Of a stretch of DNA of 41,076 nucleotides, positions 17,143-24,708 are shown piece by piece (within the stretch, counting starts at the first letter, position 1; each line of letters starts with the position of its first letter). Source of the stretch: Burkholderia sp. Bp9142 (lineage in GTDB: Bacteria; Pseudomonadota; Gammaproteobacteria; Burkholderiales; Burkholderiaceae); NCBI RefSeq assembly GCF_003853415.1, contig NZ_QTPP01000059.1, positions 1 through 41,076 on the forward strand. The letters run 5' to 3'. The translations under genes were made by a program, and so were the position numbers. Under the pieces are notes generated by a model. The model was not told where the DNA came from and did not search any database. It saw only the letters and a list, made by a program, of their open reading frames with translations.

Positions 17143-19980
17143 ATGAGCAACAAGAAAGCCGATTCGAAACCGCAGGCCAAGTATCCGGTCAACCTGCTCG
17201 ACACGCCGTTCCCGATGCGCGGCGACCTGCCCAAGCGCGAACCGCAGTGGGTGAAGGAATGGGAAGCGCGCGGCATCTACGAAAAGATCCGCGCGGCAAG
17301 CAAGGGCCGGCCGAAGTTCATCCTGCACGACGGCCCCCCGTATGCGAACGGCGACATCCACCTCGGTCACGCGGTCAACAAGATCCTGAAGGACATCGTC
17401 GTCAAGTCGCGCAACATGGCCGGTTTCGATGCGCCGTACGTGCCGGGCTGGGATTGCCACGGGATGCCGATCGAGATCCAGATCGAGAAGCAGTTCGGCA
17501 AGTCGCTGCCGGCGGCCGAAGTGATGAGCAAGGCGCGCGCGTACGCGACCGAGCAGATCGAGAAGCAGAAGGTCGGCTTCAAGCGCCTCGGCGTGCTCGG
17601 CGACTGGGCGAATCCGTACAAGACGATGAACTTCGTCAACGAGGCGGAAGAGATCCGCGCGCTCGGCAAGATCATCGAGAAGGGCTACGTGTACCGCGGG
17701 CTGAAGCCGGTGAACTGGTGCTTCGACTGCGGCTCGGCGCTCGCCGAGGCGGAAGTCGAGTACAAGGACCGCACCGATCCGACGATCGACGTGATGTTCG
17801 CGTTCGCGGAACCGGAAAAGACCGCGCAGGCGTTCGGCCTGCCGGCGCTGCCGCGCGCCGAGGGCGGCATCGTGATCTGGACCACCACGCCGTGGACGAT
17901 TCCCGCGAACCAGGCGCTGAACCTCCATCCGGAAATCGTCTACGCGCTGGTCGACACCGAGCGCGGGCTGCTGATCATCGCGGAAGAGCGCGTCGCCGCG
18001 TGCATGGCCGAGTTCAAGCTGACCGGCCGCGTCGTCGCGACCACACCCGGCGTGAAGCTCGCGAACCTGCGCTTCCACCACCCGCTCGCGTCGGCCCATC
18101 CCGGCTACAAGCGCACCGCGCCCGTGTACCTCGGCGACTACGTGACGACCGACACGGGTACCGGCGTCGTGCACTCGTCGCCCGCCTACGGCATCGAGGA
18201 CTTCCAGTCGTGCAAGGCGCACGGGATGACCGATTCGGACTTCATCAATCCGGTGATGGGCGACGGCCGCTACATCGAATCGCTGCCGCTGTTCGGCGGC
18301 CTGTCGATCTGGGACGCGAACCCGAAGATCGTCGACGCGCTGAACGCGGCCGGCTCGCTGCTGCGCAGCGAGAAGTACACGCACAGCTACATGCACTGCT
18401 GGCGCCACAAGACGCCGATCATCTACCGCGCGACGTCGCAGTGGTTCGCCGGCATGGACGTGACGCCGCGCGACGACGGCAAGACGCTGCGCGAAACGGC
18501 GCTCGAAGGCGTCGACGCGACCGCGTTCTACCCGTCGTGGGGCAAGCAGCGGCTGTTCAGCATGATCGCGAACCGTCCCGACTGGACGCTGTCGCGCCAG
18601 CGCCAGTGGGGCGTGCCGATGGCATTCTTCGTGCACAAGGAAACCGGCGAGCTGCACCCGCGCACGCTCGAGCTGCTCGAGGAAGTCGCGCAGCGCGTCG
18701 AGCAGGCGGGCATCGAGGCGTGGCAGTCGCTCGATCCGCGCGAGCTGCTCGGCGACGACGCCAACATGTACGAAAAGAATCGCGACACGCTCGACGTGTG
18801 GTTCGACTCGGGCACGACGCACTGGCACGTGCTGCGCGGCTCGCACGGTGATCAGCTGCAGTTCCCGGCCGACCTGTACCTCGAGGGCTCGGACCAGCAC
18901 CGCGGCTGGTTCCACTCGTCGCTCTTGACCGCGTCGATGATCGACGGCTGCGCGCCGTACAAGGGCCTGCTCACGCACGGCTTCACGGTCGACGGCGAAG
19001 GCCGCAAGATGAGCAAGTCGCTCGGCAACGGTATCGACCCGCATGAAGTCGCGAACCGCCTCGGCGCGGAAATCATCCGCCTGTGGATCGCGTCGACCGA
19101 CTATTCGGGCGAGCTCGCGATCTCCGAGGAAATCCTGAAGCGCGTGACGGAAGGCTATCGCCGCATCCGCAACACGCTGCGCTTCCTGCTCGCGAACCTG
19201 TCGGACTTCGACTTCGCGCAGCACGCGGTGCCGGTCGACGAATGGCTCGAGATCGACCGTTATGCGGTCGCGTTCTCGGCGCAACTGCAGGCGGAACTGC
19301 TCGGCCACTACGAGAAGTACGAATTCCACCCGGTCGTCGCGAAGCTGCAGACGTACTGCTCGGAAGATCTCGGCGGCTTCTACCTCGACGTGCTGAAGGA
19401 CCGCCTGTACACCAGCGCGGCCGATTCGCGCGCGCGCCGCTCCGCGCAGACCGCGCTGTACCACCTGACGCACGGTCTGCTGCGCGTGCTCGCACCGTTC
19501 CTGTCGTTCACCGCGGAAGAAGCGTGGAAGGTGTTCCAGCCGGCCAGTGACACGATCTTCACGGAAACCTACTACGCGTATCCGGAAGTCGCCGGCTCCG
19601 CCGCGCTGATCGAGAAGTGGGCGCTGCTGCGCGACGTGCGCGGCAACGTGACGAAGGCGCTCGAGGAAGCGCGCACCGCGAACCGCATCGGTTCGTCGCT
19701 GCAGGCCGAAGTGGCCGTGCATGCGAGCGGCGCGCGCTACGATGCGCTCACGAGCCTCGGCGAAGACCTGAAGTTCGTGCTGATCACGTCGGCGGCGACG
19801 GTCGTGAAGGTCGACGACGAAGCGCAGGAAAGCGTCGACGTCGCGGCGTCGAAGTACCAGAAGTGCGAACGCTGCTGGCACTACCGCGAGGACGTCGGCG
19901 CGCACGCCGATCATCCGACGCTGTGCGGCCGCTGCTTCTCGAACCTGTTTGAAAACGGCGAAACCCGGAGCGCTGCTTAA
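17143..19980 (+). CDS. ileS: Isoleucyl-tRNA synthetase
   Basis: Charges tRNA-Ile and edits valine. 945 residues, the normal bacterial length. The class I signature HLGH is in GPPYANGDIHLGHAVNKI near residue 70. The editing (CP1) domain contains WTTTPWTIPANQALNLHPE and GTGVVHSSPAYGIEDF. KMSKS occurs in GRKMSKSLGNGIDPHEVANR near residue 621. The C-terminal zinc finger is CERCWHYREDVG...CGRCF. The frame is open further upstream, but MSNKKADSKPQAKYPVNLLD at 17143 is the family start; there is no good Shine-Dalgarno before it. The stop TAA abuts the lspA ATG directly. Confidence 0.98.
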   Translation: MSNKKADSKPQAKYPVNLLDTPFPMRGDLPKREPQWVKEWEARGIYEKIRAASKGRPKFILHDGPPYANGDIHLGHAVNKILKDIVVKSRNMAGFDAPYVPGWDCHGMPIEIQIEKQFGKSLPAAEVMSKARAYATEQIEKQKVGFKRLGVLGDWANPYKTMNFVNEAEEIRALGKIIEKGYVYRGLKPVNWCFDCGSALAEAEVEYKDRTDPTIDVMFAFAEPEKTAQAFGLPALPRAEGGIVIWTTTPWTIPANQALNLHPEIVYALVDTERGLLIIAEERVAACMAEFKLTGRVVATTPGVKLANLRFHHPLASAHPGYKRTAPVYLGDYVTTDTGTGVVHSSPAYGIEDFQSCKAHGMTDSDFINPVMGDGRYIESLPLFGGLSIWDANPKIVDALNAAGSLLRSEKYTHSYMHCWRHKTPIIYRATSQWFAGMDVTPRDDGKTLRETALEGVDATAFYPSWGKQRLFSMIANRPDWTLSRQRQWGVPMAFFVHKETGELHPRTLELLEEVAQRVEQAGIEAWQSLDPRELLGDDANMYEKNRDTLDVWFDSGTTHWHVLRGSHGDQLQFPADLYLEGSDQHRGWFHSSLLTASMIDGCAPYKGLLTHGFTVDGEGRKMSKSLGNGIDPHEVANRLGAEIIRLWIASTDYSGELAISEEILKRVTEGYRRIRNTLRFLLANLSDFDFAQHAVPVDEWLEIDRYAVAFSAQLQAELLGHYEKYEFHPVVAKLQTYCSEDLGGFYLDVLKDRLYTSAADSRARRSAQTALYHLTHGLLRVLAPFLSFTAEEAWKVFQPASDTIFTETYYAYPEVAGSAALIEKWALLRDVRGNVTKALEEARTANRIGSSLQAEVAVHASGARYDALTSLGEDLKFVLITSAATVVKVDDEAQESVDVAASKYQKCERCWHYREDVGAHADHPTLCGRCFSNLFENGETRSAA

Positions 19981-20481
19981 ATGGCGAAAACCCTGTCGAA
20001 ACCGGCCAGCGGCGCGCTCGCGCCTTGGCTCGGCATTTCGCTGATCGTGATCCTGTTCGACCAGTTGTCGAAGATCGCGATCCTGAAAACGTTCGCGTAC
20101 GGCGCACAGCATGCGCTGACGTCGTTCTTCAACCTCGTGCTGGTGTACAACCGCGGCGCCGCGTTCGGCTTCCTGTCGACCGCGGGCGGCTGGCAGCGCT
20201 GGGCGTTCACCGCGCTCGGCATCGGCGCGACGCTCGTGATCTGCTTCCTGCTGCGCCGCCACGGCCAGCAACGGCTGTTCAGCCTGTCGCTCGCGCTGAT
20301 CCTCGGCGGCGCGCTCGGCAACGTGATCGACCGGCTCGTCTACGGTCACGTGATCGACTTCCTCGATTTCCACCTCGGCGCCTGGCACTTCCCGGCGTTC
20401 AACCTCGCCGATTCCGCGATCACGGTCGGCGCGGTGCTGCTGATCTACGACGAACTGCGTCGCGTGCGCGGCTCGCGCTGA
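19981..20481 (+). CDS. lspA: Lipoprotein signal peptidase II
   Basis: Inner-membrane aspartyl protease that removes signal peptides from diacylglyceryl-modified prolipoproteins. 166 residues with four hydrophobic spans. The catalytic aspartates are in GNVIDRLVYGHVIDFLDF (about residue 115) and FNLADSAITVGAVLL (about residue 143). NRGAAFGFLS is the usual conserved loop. Its ATG immediately follows the ileS stop (TAAATG), so it is translationally linked to ileS, as in many proteobacteria. Confidence 0.97.
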   Translation: MAKTLSKPASGALAPWLGISLIVILFDQLSKIAILKTFAYGAQHALTSFFNLVLVYNRGAAFGFLSTAGGWQRWAFTALGIGATLVICFLLRRHGQQRLFSLSLALILGGALGNVIDRLVYGHVIDFLDFHLGAWHFPAFNLADSAITVGAVLLIYDELRRVRGSR

Positions 20482-20548
20482 GCGCGCATACTCGGTGTCG
20501 ACGGCCGGCTTCGCGCCGACCGTTCCGTTTGACCCTTGGAGGCCTGAG

Positions 20549-21760
20549 TTGGCGCACGCAGAACTCGCTGGAAAACACCTCGTTCTCGGCCTGACCGGCG
20601 GCATCGCCTGCTACAAGATCGCCGAGCTCACCCGGCTGCTGACGAAGGCAGGCGCGACCGTGCAGGTCGCGATGACCGAAGCCGCCGCGCAGTTCATCAC
20701 GCCCGTCACGATGCAGGCGCTGTCCGGCCGGCCCGTCTACACGAGCCAGTGGGACGCGCGTATCGACAACAACATGGCGCACATCGACCTGTCGCGCGAA
20801 GCCGACGCGATCGTGATCGCGCCCGCGTCGACGGATTTCCTCGCGAAGCTCGCGCACGGATTCGCGGACGACCTGCTGTCGACGCTGTGCGTCGCGCGCG
20901 ACTGTCCGCTGCTCGTCGTACCCGCGATGAACCGCCAGATGTGGCAGAACCCGGCCACGCAACGCAACGCCGCGCAACTGCGCGCCGACGGCGTGTCGGT
21001 GCTCGGTCCCGATTCGGGCGCGCAGGCCTGCGGCGAAGTCGGCGACGGCCGCATGCTCGAACCCGAGGCGATCTATGAGGCGATCGTCGCGCACTTCGCG
21101 CCGAAGGTGCTCGCGCACCGTCGCGTGCTGATCACGGCCGGCCCGACGTTCGAGCCGCTCGATCCGGTGCGCGGCCTCACGAACCGCTCGAGCGGCAAGA
21201 TGGGCTTCGCGCTCGCGCGCGCCGCACAGCAGGCCGGCGCCGACGTGCATCTCGTCGCGGGGCCGGTCGCGCTCGACACGCCGTGGGGCGTGTACCGCCA
21301 GGACGTGCAGACCGCGCAGCAGATGTACGACGCGGTCATGCAGGCGGTGTCCGACGCGGACATCTTCATCGCGGTGGCCGCGGTCGCCGACTGGCGCGTC
21401 GACCAGCCCGCCGAGCACAAGATGAAGAAGACGGCCGATCGCAAGATGCCGACGCTCGCATTCGTCGAGAACCCGGACATCCTCGCGTCGGTCGCGGCGC
21501 TGCCCGATCCGCCGTTCTGCGTCGGCTTCGCGGCCGAAAGCGGCGACCTCGACGTGCACGGTGACGAGAAGCGCAAGCGCAAGAACGTGCCGCTCCTGGT
21601 CGGCAACCTCGGCCCGCTGACGTTCGGCCGCGACGACAACGAAGTCGTGCTGTTCGAGGCAGCCGGCCTCACGCGCCTGCCGCGCGCGCCGAAGGACGAG
21701 CTCGCGCACGTGCTCGTCGCCGAAATCGCAAAACGCCTGCCCGACAACCGCCTGATCTGA
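20549..21760 (+). CDS. coaBC: Bifunctional phosphopantothenoylcysteine decarboxylase / synthetase
   Basis: Makes 4'-phosphopantetheine for coenzyme A in two steps. 403 residues from a TTG start. TTGGAGG lies seven bases before this TTG, while the upstream ATG at 20495 has no ribosome binding site. The N-terminal CoaC flavoprotein half has GLTGGIACYKIAELTRLL, the catalytic His in NMAHIDLSREAD, PASTDFLAKLAHGFADDLL and PAMNRQMW. The C-terminal CoaB half has TAGPTFEPLDPVRGLTNRSS, AAVADWRVDQ, and KMKKTADRKMPTLAFVENPD with the family lysine. dut follows 55 bp downstream. Confidence 0.96.
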   Translation: MAHAELAGKHLVLGLTGGIACYKIAELTRLLTKAGATVQVAMTEAAAQFITPVTMQALSGRPVYTSQWDARIDNNMAHIDLSREADAIVIAPASTDFLAKLAHGFADDLLSTLCVARDCPLLVVPAMNRQMWQNPATQRNAAQLRADGVSVLGPDSGAQACGEVGDGRMLEPEAIYEAIVAHFAPKVLAHRRVLITAGPTFEPLDPVRGLTNRSSGKMGFALARAAQQAGADVHLVAGPVALDTPWGVYRQDVQTAQQMYDAVMQAVSDADIFIAVAAVADWRVDQPAEHKMKKTADRKMPTLAFVENPDILASVAALPDPPFCVGFAAESGDLDVHGDEKRKRKNVPLLVGNLGPLTFGRDDNEVVLFEAAGLTRLPRAPKDELAHVLVAEIAKRLPDNRLI

Positions 21761-21815
21761 TCCCTTGCGCGGCGGCACGCGCCGCTGCGCCCTTCCCGAC
21801 CGATTCGACGACCGC

Positions 21816-22262
21816 ATGAAACTCGACCTGAAGATTCTCGACGCGCGCATGCGCGATTACCTGCCCGCCTACGCCACCACCGGCAGCGCGGGCCTCGACC
21901 TGCGCGCGTGCCTCGACGCGCCCGTCACGCTGCAGCCGGGCGAAACGACGCTGGTGCCGACGGGCCTCGCGATCCATCTCGCGGATTCCGGCTACGCGGC
22001 GCTGATCCTGCCGCGCTCGGGCCTCGGCCACAAGCACGGGATCGTGCTCGGCAACCTCGTCGGCCTGATCGATTCCGACTACCAGGGCCAGCTGATGGTG
22101 TCGACGTGGAACCGCGGCCAGACCGAGTTCGTGCTGAACCCGTTCGAGCGGCTCGCGCAGCTCGTGATCGTGCCGGTCGTGCAGGCGCAGTTCAACATCG
22201 TCGACGACTTCGCCGAGAGCGATCGCGGCGAAGGCGGCTTCGGCAGCACCGGCCGTCACTGA
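21816..22262 (+). CDS. dut: Deoxyuridine 5'-triphosphate nucleotidohydrolase (dUTPase)
   Basis: Hydrolyses dUTP to dUMP and keeps uracil out of DNA. 148 residues starting MKLDLKILDARMRDYLPAYA. All five trimeric dUTPase motifs are present in order: GSAGLDLRA, LPRSGLGHKHGIVLGN, GLIDSDYQGQLMV, ERLAQLVIVPV and the C-terminal P-loop-like GEGGFGSTGRH. The order coaBC-dut matches many proteobacteria. A strong terminator follows. Confidence 0.98.
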   Translation: MKLDLKILDARMRDYLPAYATTGSAGLDLRACLDAPVTLQPGETTLVPTGLAIHLADSGYAALILPRSGLGHKHGIVLGNLVGLIDSDYQGQLMVSTWNRGQTEFVLNPFERLAQLVIVPVVQAQFNIVDDFAESDRGEGGFGSTGRH

Positions 22263-22272
22263 GCGACGCAGT

Positions 22273-22302
22273 AAAAAAGGGGCCTCGGCCCCTTTTCTCT
22301 TT
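22273..22302. terminator. Terminator between dut and the DUF347 gene
   Basis: A-run, stem GGGGCC/GGCCCC with a TC centre, then TTTTCTCTTT. It works for dut and, because of the A-run on the left, can also serve the converging minus-strand gene. Confidence 0.85.
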
Positions 22303-22312
22303 CCGTGCAGGG

Positions 22313-23083
22313 TCATTCGCCGGCCGGTTGCACGATTCGCGCGGGCAGCGGTTCGCGTCGCCGCGCCTGCGCGATGCTCGCGTAAATCACCATCGCCACC
22401 AGCACGCCGAGCAGCACCGCTGACGAGCCGGCCGTGCCGAGCGCGAGGCCGCCCTTCGCGACCGGCTTCGTCAGCAGGTCGCCGACCGTTGCCCCGAACG
22501 GGCGCGTGAGCACGAACGCCGCCCAGAACAGCAGCACGCCGGATATGCGCGTGAAATAGTGCGCGAGCACGATCGCCGCGAGCAGCCCGCCGATCAGCAG
22601 CGCGCCGCCACCGAAGCCGAGCCCCGAGCTGTCCGCGAGGAAATCGCCGAGCGCTGTGCCGAGCGTGTTCGAGAACAGGATCGCGATCCAGTACAGCAGT
22701 TCGACCTTGCGCGTGCGAATCAGGTCGACCGACAGCGATTCGCCGCTCAGGCGCCACACCGTGAAGATCGCCAGCAGGATCGCGACGAGGATCGACGAGC
22801 CCGCCGCATAGCCGAGGCCGAGCGTACGGTCCATGAAGTCGGACATCGTCGTGCCGGCGGTGCTGGTCGCGACGATCACGGCCCAGTAGATCGCCGGGCG
22901 ATAGCCGGTCGTCCTGAGCTGCGCGCCGAGCGTGACGAGAAAGAATCCGAACAGCAGGATCGAGCTCACCGCGTAGCCGACGTTCAGCGTCATCGACAGC
23001 AGGTCGCCGCCGGTTTCGCCGAGCGTCGTCGCGCAGATCTTCATGATCCAGAATGCGAGCGTGATTTGAGGAAGCTTGTTCAT
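22313..23083 (-). CDS. DUF347-type four-repeat membrane protein (COG4705-like)
   Basis: 256-residue integral membrane protein of unknown function. Four copies of a unit of about 60 residues can be seen, each with a polar motif inside a hydrophobic stretch: TTLGETGGDLLS, STAGTTMSDFMD, NTLGTALGDFLA and RPFGATVGDLLT. Each has a Gly, a Thr/Ala and an Asp at fixed spacing and is followed by a Gly-rich turn and a long hydrophobic helix. This matches the DUF347 repeat family as I remember it. Repeated buried acids suggest transport of a cation, but that is inference only. The start at 23083 (MNKLPQITLAFWIMK) has AAAGGGG upstream; an earlier start is possible but unlikely. Confidence 0.8.
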   Translation of the reverse strand: MNKLPQITLAFWIMKICATTLGETGGDLLSMTLNVGYAVSSILLFGFFLVTLGAQLRTTGYRPAIYWAVIVATSTAGTTMSDFMDRTLGLGYAAGSSILVAILLAIFTVWRLSGESLSVDLIRTRKVELLYWIAILFSNTLGTALGDFLADSSGLGFGGGALLIGGLLAAIVLAHYFTRISGVLLFWAAFVLTRPFGATVGDLLTKPVAKGGLALGTAGSSAVLLGVLVAMVIYASIAQARRREPLPARIVQPAGE

Positions 23084-23225
23084 TCGAACCCCTTTTGCAG
23101 GTGGCGACGGGCTGGCGCGCGCCAACCCGCATCGCGGACAGGTTCGAATGTAGCCGCCGCCGGCTTAACGGAACCTTAGCGGTATTGCACCGCCTCGCCG
23201 CACCCGCACGGCGCGAGGTCACGCG

Positions 23226-24605
23226 TCAACGCGCGTGCTGGTGCCGGTAGTGCAGCGCGTACGCGAGCGTCAGCAGCACGACGAACACGACGCCGACCAC
23301 CATCGTCATCCGGAAATCGCGCGTGAACGCGGTCGTGAGCAGGATCGCGCCGACGAGCCCCGCACCGAGCAGGCTGCCGAACGGGTGGCCCCACATCCGG
23401 AACGCGAGCGCCGGGCCGCGATAGCGTGCACGAAAGCGCAGGTGCGTGACGAAGATCATCAGCCACGTGAACAGCGCGCCGAACATCGCGATCGCCATCA
23501 TCACGGTGAACGCGGTGTCGGGCGACAGCGCGACCAGCACGGCCGCGACCGCGACGCCGCTGGTCGAGATCCACAGCGCCGCACGCGGCACGCCGTTGTT
23601 GCCGAGCCGGCCGAACACCGCCGGCGAGAGCCGCGCGCGCGACAGGCTGAACATCATCCGCGTCGTCACGTAGAGCTGGCTGTTCATCGCCGACAGCGCC
23701 GCGATCAGCAGCACCAAGTTGATCACGCCGGCCGCGTACGGCACGTGCGTCGCGGCCATCACCTTCACGAACGGGCTTTCGTCGGTGCCGGCCTGCGTCC
23801 ACGGCACGATCGCGAGCATCAGCGACAGCGTCAGCAGGTAGAACAGCACGAGCCGGAACACCGTCGAGCGGAACGCGCGCGTGACCGCGTGCTGCGGATC
23901 GCGCGCCTCGCCGGCCGCGATCGCGACCGCCTCGATGCTCATGTAGCTGAAGATCGCGACGATCACCGCGACCCACGTGCCCCACGGCCCTTTCGGCATG
24001 AAGCCGCCGTGCGCGGTGTAGTTCGCGAAGCCGATGCCCGAAGCCCCCGGCGCCGACCACATGAGATACGCGCCGAGCACGATGAACACGACGATCGCCG
24101 CGATCTTCAACAGCGAGAACGCATATTCGACCGCCCCGTACAGCGTGACGCTCGCGAGGTTCACCGCGATCAGCAGCGCGGAGAAGCCGATCACCCAGTA
24201 CCAGCCGGGCACGGCCGGGAACCAGTACTTCATGAAGACGGCGATCGCGCTGATCTCGGTGCCGATCGCGAACACCACCGCGAACCAGTACGCATAGCGC
24301 ACGAGATAGCCCGCGAGCGGGCCGACGTAGTGCTCCGCATAGGCGCCGAACGAGCCGGCCGTCGGATGCGCGACCGTCATTTCCGCAAGCGCGCCCATCA
24401 GCAGCAGCGCGATCAGCGCGCCGATCGCATACGAGACCAGCACGCTCGGGCCGGCCAGCCCGATCGCGAACCCGCTGCCCAGGAACAGCCCCGTGCCGAT
24501 CGCGCCGCCGATCGCGATCATCGCCATCTGCCCCGACGTCAGCGCATGGCGCAACCCTTGTTCGCGCGCGACGATGCTGTCGAACGACCGTTGTTGTCGT
24601 GTCAC
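23226..24605 (-). CDS. APC-superfamily amino acid permease (AAT family)
   Basis: Proton-coupled amino acid importer of the inner membrane, about 459 residues with roughly 12 hydrophobic spans. The first span carries the family motif AIGGAIGTGLFLGSGFAIGL. The AAT-type segments GALAEMTVAHPTAGSFGAYA and SYMSIEAVAIAAGEARDPQ follow. The closest relatives are GabP/ProY/AnsP-like permeases; the substrate cannot be read from sequence. A GTG at 24605 (then TRQQRSFDSIVAREQGL) has AGGGGAG at a workable distance. An in-frame ATG at 24632 has no ribosome binding site. The start is within 50 bp of the clpA terminator. Confidence 0.88.
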   Translation of the reverse strand: MTRQQRSFDSIVAREQGLRHALTSGQMAMIAIGGAIGTGLFLGSGFAIGLAGPSVLVSYAIGALIALLLMGALAEMTVAHPTAGSFGAYAEHYVGPLAGYLVRYAYWFAVVFAIGTEISAIAVFMKYWFPAVPGWYWVIGFSALLIAVNLASVTLYGAVEYAFSLLKIAAIVVFIVLGAYLMWSAPGASGIGFANYTAHGGFMPKGPWGTWVAVIVAIFSYMSIEAVAIAAGEARDPQHAVTRAFRSTVFRLVLFYLLTLSLMLAIVPWTQAGTDESPFVKVMAATHVPYAAGVINLVLLIAALSAMNSQLYVTTRMMFSLSRARLSPAVFGRLGNNGVPRAALWISTSGVAVAAVLVALSPDTAFTVMMAIAMFGALFTWLMIFVTHLRFRARYRGPALAFRMWGHPFGSLLGAGLVGAILLTTAFTRDFRMTMVVGVVFVVLLTLAYALHYRHQHAR

Positions 24606-24651
24606 TGCGTTACCACTCCCCTGCCCCACCATGGCACCGCCGGCGCCGGAT

Positions 24652-24686
24652 AAAACGAAACGGCGCGGAGAACTTCCCGCGCCGTT
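24652..24686 (-). terminator. Rho-independent terminator of clpS-clpA
   Basis: Ten-bp stem AACGGCGCGG (24659-24668) and CCGCGCCGTT (24677-24686) with an 8-nt loop. On the minus strand it is followed by TTTCGTTTTAT. It lies 22 bp after the clpA stop. Confidence 0.85.
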
Positions 24687-24708
24687 CGCATGAACAACGA
24701 ATTATCGC

